Part shown: positions 40,934 to 55,369 of the stretch, in pieces
How positions within the stretch are numbered: position 1 is the stretch's first letter
Layout: every line of letters begins with the position of its first letter
DNA from: Megalobrama amblycephala
Lineage: Eukaryota; Chordata; Actinopteri; Cypriniformes; Xenocyprididae
DNA: 64,000 nt
Assembly: GCF_018812025.1 (NCBI RefSeq)
Contig: NC_063049.1
Location: 32,497,447-32,561,446, forward strand
Direction of reading: 5' to 3'
Position numbers and translations under genes: made by a program
Notes under the pieces: model-generated
The model's input: the letters and a program-made list of their open reading frames with translations, nothing else
Told to the model about the DNA's origin: nothing
The model's database searches: none

Positions 40934-41590
40934 ATATTTATTTATTTATAATAAATACATATTCAAAATCTAAATAAATTAGTTGATTTATTTCGATTTT
41001 TTATATTTCGATTATGTATTTATTTATTTATAGATAATTAATTAAAAAACAAATATAACAAAAAATCTTTTATATATATATATATATTTATTTATGTTGA
41101 TATTTATTTATTTTAAAATAAATATAAAACCAAAAATCTTGGTTATCTAACCTTATTTATTGTTACATTTAAAAAAAAAAAAATAAGCATTAAAAAATAA
41201 ACTAGTTGATTTATTTAGATTTTAGTTTTTTAGATTTATTAATTTATATATATTTATTAAAAACAAATATAACAAATGTAGATAAACTAATTTATTTATT
41301 TTTATTTATGTCGATATTTATTTATTTTAAATACATATAAAACCTAGGTAATCTACTTTATTTATTTATTTATTTATTTATTGTTAAATATTTATTTATT
41401 GTTAAATATTTATTTATTTAAAGTTATCTATTTTTTTTTAATTAAATATAACAACCTAAATTAACTACTTTATTAGTTTATTTATTTATTATTTTTAGAC
41501 ATATATTTATTTTAAAATATAAAATAGCTTATTTATTTACTTATTTTTATATATTTATTTATTTACATTTTTATTTATTTAATTCACTAA
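40450..41590. repeat. Compound AT / TTTA satellite-like tract
   Basis: Long (AT)n runs at 40456-40535 and 40862-40931, a CATT run at 40600-40627 and TTTA runs (40628-40668, 41358-41382) alternate with a diverged repeat unit of about 200-300 bp. That unit contains AAACAAATATAACAAAAAATC and CTAGTTGATTTATTTAGATT, recurring near 40430, 40565, 40770, 40830, 40980, 41045, 41205 and 41265. Confidence 0.9.
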
Positions 41591-41974
41591 TTTAATTTAG
41601 CTACCAGCTGGTCGTTTAACATTCCTGCAGAGTATCAACTCATTTTGTGAAGTAATTCTACACTGTTTAAGGTCAAATTGTGATTATGTAAATGATTTTT
41701 TTTTTTCTCATAACAACACAATTTGGATTAAACCGCAATTAACTCAAGATTAAAGGCAATGACTCAGAAAAGGATGTTACATCGCCCCTGTCTTTCATCT
41801 TAGCTCAGTTAAACTTCATGAGTGGATCTTGTACGTCAATTTATCGCCTGTGGAGCTTTGCTTCAGTGCACAGGGTTACACAGACTCAAAAACAAGGAAA
41901 ACCCCCTTGAGAGGACAGGTGGGGGGAAAGAGAGAGTGTATATCAGGGAGGTCCTTTTTAGTGAGGTCTGTGCT

Positions 41975-42183
41975 TGAGTGGTTCCCATGCCAACAGTGAG
42001 TGGTGTGGTGTTTGGAGCATGCTCAGTGAGGAGCTGGCGGCTGTAACAATAGCTGAGAGAGCTAAAGCAGCTCACATGCTGCTATCACATCAGAGTGGAA
42101 TAGACCGCTGCGTGCGCACTGCTGATTCTGCTGACACGGTCTGCCTTCTCGTCTCCTACCTGTCATTTCTGCATGAGAAAGAG
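41975..42183 (+). other. Possible untranslated or coding first exon (weak)
   Basis: An unusually GC-balanced 200-bp block is open in one frame and ends at a good donor, GAGAAAGAG followed by GTATGT (42184). A TATA-like GTGTATATC lies at about 41936. It could be an upstream first exon of the gene starting near 54.9 kb. There is no ATG at the head of the frame and no protein resemblance. Confidence 0.2.
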
Positions 42184-42199
42184 GTATGTAACTCTAGAT

Positions 42200-44600
42200 G
42201 ATGATTGAGGAGGTTTTTGATATGTAATATAAAAATTTTGCCACTGGTTTATGCTTTTAAAAAGCTCTTATTTTGTGCTTGTTGAATGGGATGATTTGTA
42301 TAGGAATGAGTGAAAGAACATATGTTTTTGTGCCGGGATGTAATCTAGTGTATCCACTGATCTAAGTTACATCTTTTTAATTAATATTTCAATATCTCAA
42401 CTCGTGGTTGTTGAGTGAAATGCCACCTGAGGAGATTTCCATTTTATAATATGCAGAGCAGACTTGCTGAACAGTACAAGGGAACAGTGTGAATATCATT
42501 TGCATACTTCTGCTCATGACATTGGACAGATCTGAGCAGAGGATAGACCTCTGGAGAGAGAAAGAGAAGAGCTGAATACATTTATACTCGCTGCTCTGTC
42601 ACACGATCCTTCTGTTGTGCGGAGTTGTCATGCCTCACTGACCCCTTGATGTGTCGTCGTGACGATGGGTGTAAGGGGTCAGGCTGTTTCGTTGTGACAA
42701 CACCGGCATTCTAGTTTTGAGTCTGACCTGGTCTACCACCGTGCACCTTAACAATACACAGAGCACAGGCTTGCTGGAGATGTAGCCGTCTGCCCTAATG
42801 AAATGCTTCGTTGATTTATTGTGTGTTGTTGTGTGGGCAAAGAACGCTACAGAACTTGAGCTGGGATGCTCGAGACCATCACCTCAGTGTCTGCCACACA
42901 CGGGATGAAAATGGGCCAGGATATTCCCCAGCAGAAAGCATTCAATATTTCATCTAGTCGGACAGTAGAGCGATAGAAAGAGAGAGGGTATCTCAGTGGA
43001 CAGGAAATTGGAAATTGAAGCGACACATTGCATAGTATTCATCAGGGGAGAACGCCTTCTCTGTGGAGCAGAAAGGTTGGGTGGACATCTGATAATCGGA
43101 AGATTTCGCTTTCTAAGTAAAGGGTTTTCCCCGAGTTGTCTTGTAATTTAAAGAAGTAAAATAAAAACTCTGGCATCATTTATGCTACCTCATGTTTTTT
43201 GAAACCTGTATCTGTGGAACACAAATTGAGTTATTTATTTCAGCGACCAAGCTTCTGTTTTCCAAACAAAGAATGTGAAAAGCTACCATGTGAGTTCAGA
43301 AGACTGAAGTGTAGTAGACGAGTTCTATAAACCACTTTTAAATTTTTTTTTTCGTCCTTTTTGGAGCTTGACAGCCCCAGGTTGCCATTCACTGTCATTA
43401 TATGGAAAAGAGCAGCTTGGGCATCCTGCTAAATTTCTCCTATGGTATTTTATGGAAAAAAATAAAGTCATACACACTCTTGGAAAAGATTTGTAGGGGT
43501 ACAACAGCTTGGCTAAAATCGCATACTCTCGGAATACTTTGAATAAGTAATTACCAATAAAAAATTGTTCTATATAGAATGTGTGTAGAAATTTGAACAT
43601 ACAACATTCGTCATGTTGTCACTGTTACGTGACCTACCAGCATCAGTTGCATTGCTTCAGTGTCGTTCAAAACTCCACTCCCATGGCCTCATGGGATAAT
43701 AAAGTGTCCATTTGATGGTGGATGCATGCTTCAAAATCTCCCCAGAAGTAGTAGGTCATCTGGGTACTTTTTGCCTTCTGTTTTATGAATACTTGGAATT
43801 CAGCATAATTCTATTTTTTTGCCTTTGTATAGTAAGGAAATATGCAGATACTTCCCTGTCACTGCATTGTAAAAAAACGACATGATCAATAAGCCAAGAC
43901 AACATATGTTTTTACATTAACTCATCAAAATAATATAAGCAATTTCAACTTCATTTTTATAAGTTACAATATTAAACTTGATGTTTTGAGTCGGTTTTAA
44001 CATAATTTAAGTTGAAATGACTTGTACAGCCAATTTGATTATACTTAAAAATTTATGGTAGCAACTGGACTAGATCTTTGTTCCTTATTTACCCCTAAAA
44101 GGTTCATAATAGTACCTCGGTGTTGTACCACTTACAATTTTTGCACATTTTCCTCCCTGACAGTGCAGTTTTAGAATGACTGAGTAAATGATGGCAAAAT
44201 TCATTTATTTCTCAGTGAACATCCCATAAAAAAACCGAATCCATGTAAATCATTTGACTTGTAGGATAACCTTCATATTTGCCTCAGACTGTCTATACCC
44301 AAATAGTTTGAGGCAAGGTTCACATTTATGTCAGTGCAGAATGCTAAACATGTTTTGGGAGGAATAAAAGATCTGTTATGTGAACCGCTAGAGCTTGGTT
44401 TTGTTATCTGGAAGAGGAGACAGTTATGTTGCAAAGTATGTGGGGCATTGGCATTGAACTGCCATTGTTCATGTGTGATAGATGTTTGGAATAATTATAC
44501 TGCATCAGAGAATGGCAGTAAACCAGCATTTTACCATCTCATTATGGATTGAGTCAAATCATAATGTGATATGAGGTTTGCATTATGGTTTTTGATTGAT
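42200..44600. other. Intergenic sequence without a recognised gene
   Basis: No supported exon. Around 43870-44060 there is a diverged AACATATGTTTTTACATTAA / TTTAAGTTGAAATGACTTGT block that looks like a decayed interspersed repeat. Confidence 0.4.
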
Positions 44601-44601
44601 T

Positions 44602-44882
44602 TGGTAACACTTTATGAGGTTGCACTTGTTAACTGCATTAGTTAACATGAACTAACAATAGAAAATACTTCTAAAGCATTTATTACATTTACAACATTTA
44701 CTAATACATTATTAAAATCAAAAATTGTATCAGTTAATATTATTTAATGCTAACATTATTGAACTGTTGAACAACTATTGTAATTTTATCAACGTTAACA
44801 ACAATTAATAAATATTGTAACAATTGTTAGTTAATGCTATGCATTATGTCACCTAATGGGACATTTTTGTAAAGTGTTACCA
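44602..44882. mobile_element. Short MITE with TGGTAACACTTTA ends
   Basis: TGGTAACACTTTA at 44602 and TAAAGTGTTACCA at 44882 are exact inverses. The interior is full of TTAGTTAAC / GTTAACTAA words. The target duplication is not clear. Confidence 0.82.
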
Positions 44883-45656
44883 TATATTTTAATGTATATT
44901 TTCATTCATAATTCATTAATAGTTATGTGATCACAACATTTTTTTTTTTTAATCCATGTTGTTTTTTTGTTTTTTTTTAATGGAGGCATTTTTTTTAAAT
45001 CTTGCTGAATTGTTATACTGCTATTCTGTTGCTGCATTTGTGGGCCACGGTCTCATTCAAATGAAATCACTTTGAAATGGAGATGATTCTGCTCCGTGTT
45101 CATCTTACCCAGTTGGATTGGACATTTTCCTGTGAAAGTTGCACCAGCCTACAGTAAGCGGAGATGACAGCTGATCAATTGCTGTCCCCCTCCTGTTCTA
45201 ATTCATAATCCCCCTTTCTCCCCCCGTCTGTCCTACCCTGCTCTCACCTCATCACCCCCCGATGAAAGCCCATTACCGGCCAAGTGGTTCTGACGGAGAT
45301 TGGGGCACCTTCACGTAGAGATCCGCTGCTTTGATCCCTTCTTCATTCACAAAGAACAACAAAGGAGCTGATGTGTGTGTGGGAGGGCCCCTAAAGACAG
45401 GGTTGTGTGGGTCTTGTGATGTTCTCCCAATGGAGGGTGATTAAGGCTCATATGGAGCTGTTGAAATATGACAGCCACAGGCAGCTCCTGAAGACAGCGA
45501 ACAGCCCTGCTCTACTGAAAGAGAAGTGTGATGCTGTTCATCTCTATCATCTATTTAGTGCCACAGCCCATGATGTAGTACAGATATTGACTCGGTTATG
45601 TATGGCTGCGTTACCAATATAATTGTCTGTCACTTTGTAAATTATTTGTTGTGTTC

Positions 45657-45775
45657 TTCATTAGTATATAGTATAGATGTTAGTATAGATCTTCATTGTA
45701 TTATTATATATATATATATATATATATATAATACAATGAAGATCTATACTAACATCTATACTATATACTAATGAA
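45657..45775. repeat. Perfect hairpin with 48-bp arms around an (AT)n centre
   Basis: The arm starting TTCATTAGTATATAGTATAG at 45657 is exactly reverse-complementary to the arm ending CTATACTATATACTAATGAA at 45775. The roughly 23-bp spacer is an AT dinucleotide run. Confidence 0.93.
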
Positions 45776-45810
45776 GATCTATAGGGCTAAAACCTTGGCT
45801 GACCTGTACA

Positions 45811-46280
45811 CTACCGTTCAAAAGTTTGGGGTCCGTAAGATTTTTTTGTTATTCAGCAAGGATTAATTAAACTGATCAAAAGATATTAAAGAATTATTAA
45901 AAAAGATTTCTATTTCAAATAAATGCTGTCCCTTTTGAACGTGTTTTACTGTTTCCACAAAAATATTAAGCAGCACAACTGTTTTTAACGTTGATAATAA
46001 TAAGAAATGTTTCTTGAACATCAAATCAGCATAATAGAATAATTTCTGAAGGATCATGTGACTCTGAAGACCATAATAACGATGCTGAAAATTCAGCTTT
46101 GCCATCACAGAAATAAATTACATTTTTAAATATATTAAATTTAAAATTAAATCAATAATATTTACCAATATCACAGTTTTTTACTGTATATTTGATCAAA
46201 TAAATGCAGGCTTATTGAGCAGAAGAGCCTTCTTTCAAAAACATAAAGAAATCCTAATTCACAAACTTTTGAAAGATAGT
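45811..46280. mobile_element. TA-flanked MITE, copy 5 (complete)
   Basis: CACTACCGTTCAAAAGTTTG follows TA and ACAAACTTTTGAAAGATAGTG precedes TA. Internal landmarks (AAATAAATGCTGTCCCTTTT, AGCAGCACAACTGTTTTTAA, GGATCATGTGACTCTGAAGA) are all in family order. It is the best complete copy in the window. Confidence 0.85.
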
Positions 46281-46289
46281 GTACAAATG

Positions 46290-48170
46290 TACATTTTGAG
46301 AAAGTAAGTTGTGTTTATAAAGTCAGTCACAAAAACATTACATTTGTAAAGTCAAAAGTTAACTTTCTTCATTGTTTTAGTAATCTATGAAATATATGTT
46401 TTAGTTCTTTTAGTTTTACTGAACATCGTGGTGCAGGTTCTTGGATTTTTATTTGTATTTCTCTCACAAGGTAAAATGAATAATGCTTTAGCAAATAAAT
46501 ACATTTTGGTTTGTTCCCTAAAGCTATGGTCTGGACTGGTTAGAGCTTTGCTTCAGGATTGTGAAGTCCAGGACGGTGTAGTGCAGACAGCATTGAGAGA
46601 GAAATGAGAAGCTATCGGTGATTCAGTGATAGCATCATTTTCTGTTTAGCCCATATCTCTGTCTCTCTCTGCCACAGGGCCATTTGCTTCTTACAGCATT
46701 CCTGCCTTATTACAAGCGCTGTTGCCTATCAGCGGAGCTCCTGGGATGTTCTCTCTGCATGTCATGTTTGCTCTCCTCCCTTCACCGGCACGCTCATCTC
46801 TCATCGCTCGTGTCTCCTCCTTTCCACACCTAACCCTTTTATCAGGCTGTCTGATAAATCACCTATCAATCACTCTTTCCTGTCTTGTCCTATCCCATCC
46901 CTGTCTTGTCCTATCCCATCCCTCTCTGTCCTTGGCACAGTTTTCTCTGGTTATATTCTCAGTATTTCACACTTAATCCATAGCACTCTCTCTTCCTCTC
47001 TAGAGGTTGATAAGTGTGAAGTCTGCAGGTTCGTAGGTTGTTTTTGTTATTGTTACTGTTGCCAGAGCTGCTGGTGTCATTATCCAATGAAAACACAAAC
47101 AGAGCCGTACTTAGGAGTAATGAAGAGGGAAGAGCACTGGGCTGACTAGATGACAACCAACAAGCTTTTAAAAACAAAAATAAATTATTTATTATAAATA
47201 TAACAGTAATTGTAATAGATCTCATTTGAATAATATTGAGGTTTGTTGTTAGAAGGTTAAAGTATAAATGGTGCATGGTGCAGTGATTGCACCTGATGAA
47301 TTTACTATGGTATTTTGGTATATGGGTAGTTGACATAAATAATTTGGGATGTTCTGCGGTGTGACATGCATGCTTTACTCAAAATGTATGAAATTGCATT
47401 TTGCCCATTCTTTTATAATTTTTATGCATGCTAATTTTATGATCTCATGTTAAATTATATTTATAAATTCATTTGTCAGGCTGTAAGACTATTTAAAATG
47501 AACTAGGGATGTCAAAAGCTGATTAAAAATTAGAGCTGGCTGTTATGGCCAACAAATCATATCTCTGTATTTTATGACTAAATGGCAAAATACTGTATAT
47601 ATCTCAGTATTTTCTATTTTTTGTTCTTTTTGTATAAAAAAAAAATCTGTATTTATTAAAAAAAAAGTTATTTAACATCCTGCCCAATGTTGTCCTACAA
47701 ACAATGTTTATATTGAAGGTTATGAAAACAAATATAGTGAATATAAACATGGCTATGCCATACAAAAAAGGGTTAAAATCACATTAAATTCTAAATTGTA
47801 ACATCATTACAATCTAAAACAAAAGTAAAGCAGAAGTTAAAATCATTAAATTTTATTAGCCTACATTAGATTACCCCAATAGAATAGTCACTTTATATCA
47901 TAAAGATACACTTACTTGTAGGTTTAAAATTCTACATATGGCACATTTAATGTCCAACAACAAATATTGTATATATTGTACAAAATGTATATTTTATATT
48001 ATGTATTTTTACATGTATGTATTTTTATATTTATATATTTCAGAATTCTGTTGTGCTGCACATTCCGCGGCAGCAACTCACTGTTATTTTTCAGATACGC
48101 TTGTAATTTCAAACTGCCTCATCCTGTATTGTTTATAAAATATATATCCACATATCATACAAGCTCGATA
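46290..48170. other. Intergenic sequence without a recognised gene
   Basis: A pyrimidine-rich block at 46645-46960 includes a 21-bp unit (CTGTCTTGTCCTATCCCATC plus one base) in tandem near 46881-46922. The rest is AT-rich and shows no exon. Confidence 0.4.
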
Positions 48171-48178
48171 TACCGCCC

Positions 48179-49014
48179 ACACTGTAAAAAAAAATCCCTG
48201 TAAAATTAATGGTAAATCCAGCAGCTGTGGTTGCCAGAACTTTACCATAAAAAAAAATACGGTAGCAACGTTTTAGGTTTCACGGGACAGCACTTAGTTT
48301 ACTGTTTTTTTTTTACAGTTCAAAACCATATAATTTAGAGGTTTATATTGTAATAACTAAGGTTAATAACTGTTTATTTTACACACTATAAAAAACATTT
48401 CATTAAATTTACGGTAAAAAAAAACGTATTTCTTTAAGTGATATAATGTTAATGTACCAACCTGTTGAAGTACTAATATCTGTTTTGTACCTTTTGTAAT
48501 ACACTGACAACCACACATGATAGATGGTGTCAACCAGTGTCACATGATGAATCAAAGCTCATCACAATCAGCTTTTCAAAAAGTTGAGAAGGACGATATT
48601 ACTATATAGAAGGTGCACAGTGCTATTCACACAAACACTAAACACCATCATGGTGTAACACACATGAAATTTAAAAAATGCAATAAACATTTATTTAACA
48701 ACATTAGAAGTAACATAAAACTCTAAGGTACAAAACTAATTAGAAAAAAATAAGAAAAATAGTTTATTCCAATTAAAATACATTAAATGTTAAGTGTCAC
48801 GCAGGGAATTGTGGGAATGTCAATTTATGGTTTTTCACTGTAAATTATACAAGGACTTGTTATTTTTCACTTCCAAAACTGTAAATTAAACAATATTTTA
48901 CTGTAAAATTACATTACATATAGTACAGAAACTTTCTGTAAACCAAGTAATTGTTTTTCACTGTAGCTTTTTTACAGTCTTTTACCGTTAAAATCACGAT
49001 CATTTTTTACAGTG
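48179..49014. mobile_element. Element with CACTGTAAAAAA ends
   Basis: CACTGTAAAAAAAAATC at the left pairs with GATCATTTTTTACAGTG at the right. The interior repeats TTTACTGT / ACAGTAAA words in both orientations. The neighbouring octamers are only loosely alike, so the target duplication is uncertain. No transposase frame is present. Confidence 0.7.
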
Positions 49015-49080
49015 TAGCCCTATTAAAAAAAGTGCAAAACTTAAGGATTGACAAGTCACAGGAAGGACTAGTTACACATA

Positions 49081-49581
49081 CATTACCATTTAAAAGTTTG
49101 CTGTTTGTAAGATTTTTAAAAGATTTTTAAATTAATAATTAGAAATTAATACTTTTATTCATCAAGGGTGCATTAAAACAATCAGAAGTGACAGTATATG
49201 ATGTTACAAATGATAACTATTTCAAATAAATGCTGTTTTTATTTACTTTCTATTCATCAAAAAATCCCGAGGGAGAAAAAACATATCAGGGTTTCTATAA
49301 AAATATCAGGCAGCACAACTGTTTTCAACATCAATAATAGGAAATGTTTCTTGAGCACCCGATCAGCATTAGAATGATTTCTGAAGGGTCATGTGACACT
49401 GAATACTGGATTAATGATATAAATTTTCAAATATATTCCAATAGAAAACAGTTACTATAATGTTTCACAATATTACTGTGTTTACTGTATTTTTGATCAA
49501 ATAAATGCAGCCTTGGTAAACATAAGTCTTCTCTCAAAAGCATAAACAAATCTAACCAACCCCAAACTTTTAAACAGTAGT
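49081..49581. mobile_element. TA-flanked MITE, copy 6
   Basis: CATTACCATTTAAAAGTTTG follows TA; CCCCAAACTTTTAAACAGTAG lies at the right. Landmarks include CAGCACAACTGTTTTCAACA and TTTTTGATCAAATAAATGCAG. Ends are diverged but in register. Confidence 0.78.
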
Positions 49582-49589
49582 TTATAGTT

Positions 49590-52130
49590 TCACATATGTG
49601 ACAGTTTAATGTACTTTTTCTGCTGTCCCTTCCAGACACTGTTTCTGAAAGCAGTACAGACTACTGTTGACAGTTTGTCCGTAACTACCGGCGTTATCTT
49701 TCAGAGCAACGGTATCATGTTCATGTGACTTATCTAATTGAGGAAGAGGGGGAAAAAAATCCTTGTGGGGAGCTGCAGCGCATTGATTCATCAGTCTGAA
49801 AGGCAATTATCATCTTGCTTCATTTCCCTCTGCTTTTCAAGGCAGAAATCAGCTAATGACAGTGTTATATCACACAGGGCTTCAATGTATATTCATTTCA
49901 CGGAAAAGATTCTTATCCTCGTCCATGTCTCACTATGCATTATTTAAGCAGTGGTCTGTCTCATTAGAATGAGGATAACTGTATAAAAGACATAGCCTCA
50001 TATTCAGCATTTAAAGCTTGGAAGACTTTGTGGTATGGAGGCAAATGTACTGATGAACTGGGTTACATTGGTACTTCAATAAAAGCTATTTCTATCATAC
50101 TCCAATTTTCAGGGTGAAATGATGCACTTATAATATTGCATGTGGCAGCTTGGTCATTAATTAAACACATCCACCAACAAGACGGCCGACAGACATTGAT
50201 CCATAGCCATATTGATGTGTCTCTTGGATATGCAAGCTCTGTAAATTGCCTTTGTGTTGTTGCTGGCTAGAATGACATGATCTGTGCTAGTTATTTGAGA
50301 CAATCCTCGGCCAGATATATAATGATTTCCTGCAAGATCGTCACATCTGTGTGCACCAATTAGTGATAGCAATAACTTCAGTACAGCTTTGTAATGTGTA
50401 CCAATTACTAGTGCTTCAATAAACCTGCAATCACTTTTATCAAAGGGCAACTCAGCTAAGAATAGTACTGGATGTAGACTAATGTGTTTATGGAAAAACT
50501 TGTGCACTAACAATGCTTCTCTCACCTAATCTACCTAATGCATTATTCATCAGCTCAGTTAACACTGCACAAGCATAAAATATTCACTAAACAATCTTGA
50601 ACTTACAGGAAAAGACACACCCTATAGTTTATCTGTCAAGGTTTTTTTTTTTTTTTTATCTGCATGATGTACGTTGTTCACCTTGGATACCATGCATGTT
50701 AAATTTGACAAACTATTGTATCTCATTTGGCTCTGATGTTGCAGATATGGTAGACAGCATACTTTGTTTGGTGCAGTGTTGAATGCAGTGAACTCATGGC
50801 AAGGTTGAATCCTAATTAACCAAGGTATGCTGGTACTTGAGTCTTCACCTCTCCTGAGGATCACTCTAACATGTTTTGAATGCGTCTCCTCTTACTTTGA
50901 AGAGCCGTAACCCAGCTCTGTCTCGGCTGCTCTTGTCAGAATGAGTGCGGTACTCTGCTGACAGGTAATAGAGAAGCTCTTCAGTTCTGCATGTGATTAT
51001 ACAGCACTCGCTCTTACTGTAAGGTACTACCTCACCTCCATGACTACTTCACCTGTCTGAGAAACAGATGCTAAAAACAATGCTATGAAGGGTTATTCAC
51101 GCTTTCAAGAATATGGGTCAGCCACATTTTACATTGTATTATTTATGCAATATAACTGTTCAGTGTTCAAATACATTCTGGGGTTATTTTATGTGTTTCA
51201 CAAATTTTGCAAATTGATAGGAAAGATATGAGGACACCATTTACTTAATTCACGTCTCGGATTTACAATATAAACCCTAATACGGATAATGTGACCGTAA
51301 AGATAGCCTTTAGTCCACTTACCTCAAGATATGGGAGATAAGCAGCCAATGATCAATAGCGGGTGGACCTTCCTGATCTTTCCCGTCTATCAGCTTTCTG
51401 CAGGATCAAGATGGATTAGGCAAAACCGCCAACAGGTACTAATCCAAAAATGGCTACTTAGCCCTAGCACGTTTCCCACATTAACTGTGTAAACCATCAC
51501 CATTTTAACTAAAGCTAACCTACATTCTGCACAGCCATGCAGATTTAAACATTTTCTTTTTCTTTTTTTTACCCCTACCATTGTACTCATATGACCCCCA
51601 TCTTTTGCTGAAATTGCTCCAGGAAACAGCTTAAAATCCTGTTCGTGGAAGCACAAATCCAGTGGTTAGAAATAGGTTGATATCTGCTGCTGTGGCTATT
51701 GTGACCTCAGACAAAATAGTTCAATCTCTACTACCAATCATGAGGTCAGTCTTCTGCAGCATAATCATACTGTGAATCTCCATCTGCACTCCATGTTTTT
51801 CCACCTCCCTAAACCTAGAAAAACCCCTGCTGTACTATCACACAAACCTGCAGATACAATCAATATGTGGCCTTTTAGTCTTTAATTCCCCATGGAGAAG
51901 CTTTCATAGATCAATGTTCAACCTTACTACTGCAGTGGCTCGATGGAAAAGAATAAAAAATTCACATTTACAGGTGTAAGATATATGGAAGCAGCACCTG
52001 CAAATCACAGAATTAGATGGAGATGGAGATACAGTTCTTTTTTTCCTTCATATTTGTTGACTTAAGGGATTGAACTGGTGTAGGTGCTAAAATTAGGTAA
52101 TAATGAGGTTTTGTCACATCTTTATACAAA
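49590..52130. other. Long non-coding stretch, repeat-poor
   Basis: No exon is supported. The part at about 50140-50540 is evenly composed and free of recognised repeats; its 122-codon minus-strand frame has no family resemblance. Confidence 0.4.
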
Positions 52131-52138
52131 GGTTTATA

Positions 52139-52317
52139 GTGTAGCTCAGTGGTTAGAGCATTGGTTATTCCTGTAGTTCAGTGGTTAGAGCATGGCACTA
52201 GCAATGCCAAGGTCAGGGTTTCGATCCCAGGGATTGCACATACTCAGACACAAATGTATAGTATAATGCAATGCAAGTCGCTTTGGATAAAAGCGTCTGC
52301 CAAATGCATAAATGTAG
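52139..52317 (+). mobile_element. tRNA-derived SINE with duplicated head
   Basis: The head holds an A-box-like TAGCTCAGTGG and a B-box-like GGGTTTCGATCCC, as in tRNA-derived RNA polymerase III promoters. The A-box region occurs twice (near 52145 and 52176), a partial head duplication. The tail CAAGTCGCTTTGGATAAAAG with GCGTCTGCCAAATGC is the conserved 3' block of fish V-type SINEs. It runs directly into the tetranucleotide repeat that follows. Confidence 0.8.
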
Positions 52318-52334
52318 TGTGTGGTTGTAATAGC

Positions 52335-53568
<1,234 letters not shown>

Positions 53569-53579
53569 TACCAATCATA

Positions 53580-54940
53580 GTACTGGAGTACAAAATAAAC
53601 TAAGTAATGATAGCAAGACAGATGTTGATTCAGTAAACATTCTGACAAATCCAGTGAAATCCAAAAATAGTGAGTATTATACTAGTGTGCTATTCTCAAT
53701 TTAGCCTTCATTAAAAGAACCACTTATAACAGTCATTTGGTCATGAAAGTGTGCGCATGGAATACTTGTGGATGTATATTGTGTACAGCTTGGTAGAAAA
53801 ACATCTTTTCTTGCCATCATTTCACTTTACTGATGCCCCGCTTTAGTTCTTAGCAATATGTTACTCTGAGATGCGTTAGCGAGCAGCTGGACCACATACT
53901 GACAGACATTCGTCAAACACCAAGAGCTCATGCGATTAGTAAGATGGAGTGGAAGAGCAACTGAATGTGTTTATTGACCGAAGCCTGACTCCATCCTGGT
54001 GGAGTTTGAGCAGTGTCTCCCTCAGTAATGAGAAATCATTGAAACTACATTCACTGAGATACCACTATCACAACTTTAAGTAATTCCAGAAGGTCTCTGG
54101 ATGATATTGAGGTGAGAGGAGATAAAATTGTGTAAGGCCCAACTCTACAACATGCCTTGAATTACAGAGCCTTGAATCACTGGAGGTTGAAGTACATGTG
54201 ATCTAGAATATTTCAAGAATGGATTTTGGAATTCAGTTTGTTGTGAATGTTAATATGTTTATGAATATTATTATAATTCTCTGAACAAGTGAAGTAGGTA
54301 TGGAAGCTTGTTCCTGCCATGGAATAGAAAAGTAATTCTGACTTTATATCTTGCAATTCTGATTTTTTCTCAGAATTGTGAGATATAAATAAACTCTGAT
54401 TGCAAGAAAAAAAATCAGAATTGAAATGAAAAGTTGCAGTTACCTTTTTTATTTTCAGTAAGTAGGAAAACCTTGTTAGGAGAAAAGTAATAAAAAGACA
54501 TTTATTCAAAAACAAACATTTAGGTCTTTCTTAGAAAGCGAGAAAATAAATATCAAATTTAATAATGTCTTTAATACAGAGAAATCATTTTGTTTGTGTA
54601 CACAGGTGCTTATAATCATCAAAATTAAAAGAAATAAACATTTGAAATGTATCAGTCTGTGTGTAATGAATGAATATAATATACAAGTTTCACTTTTTGA
54701 ATGGAATTAGTGAAATAAATCAACTTTTTGATGATATTCTAATTATATGACCAGCACCTGTAAGGGAAACCACAATGATGACTTAGTTTCATCCCAAGTG
54801 TTTGACTTGTTAACAAAATATCCTCAATCAAAGCAAAACAGAAACACAAGATCCTTATACTGCAGGCTCTTGTTCATTCCAGAAATTGATCAGTATTATT
54901 TTTGGATGCCTGTATTGATGTTTTTTTTTTTCTCTTCTTT
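53580..54940. other. Non-coding stretch upstream of the 55-kb exon
   Basis: AT-rich, no supported exon. TTCTGAC/GTCAGAA and TGAGATATAAATAAACTCTG-type short inverted words near 54330-54420 could be a small decayed foldback. Confidence 0.4.
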
Positions 54941-54945
54941 TGTAG

Positions 54946-55097
54946 CTTCCTGCACTTAAGGTCTCAGCAGTCTGGTGTTGTGGATGGTCTGTCTGCCTCT
55001 AACCCAAACCAAAAGAGATTCTGTTGGCTCAGAGCCTGTGAATGAGAGCCTAAAGCAAACCGACTAAAGGTTCACACACAGAGTTCATTAAAATGGG
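54946..55097 (+). other. Probable 5' UTR exon of the gene at 57 kb
   Basis: A pyrimidine tract and TTTTGTAG acceptor precede 54946, and ATGGG followed by GTAAGT ends the exon at 55097. The exon contains in-frame stops, so it is untranslated apart from an ATG five bases before its end. If joined to the acceptor at 57213, that ATG opens a 22-codon upstream frame that overlaps the main start. Confidence 0.5.
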
Positions 55098-55369
55098 GTA
55101 AGTTTTTATGACTAACATAAAAGACTAAAATACTGCAATTCCTCCAGGCCTTACATACATATACAAAGTACACAATTTAAAATTGATCAAGCAACCAAAT
55201 TAGTTTGTCATGAATCGGACTGATCCAGTCCTTTCCAAATCTCCTGTATTTTGGCTTGTTATGAAGCTTTTGTCTCAGTGAGGGACTGTCTGCTCACGCT
55301 TTCCTGTGTGCGTAATAATTCTGCTCAAATAGGAAATGGAGCATCTGCCTGTCTGTCACACACAGAGAG

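Noticed and set aside
50157..50525. A 122-codon minus-strand frame
   Set aside because: No recognisable domain and no splice sites; the surrounding sequence looks non-coding.
52145..52240. A functional tRNA gene
   Set aside because: The A- and B-box-like words sit in a duplicated, diverged head followed by a SINE tail; no cloverleaf with a proper acceptor stem could be drawn.
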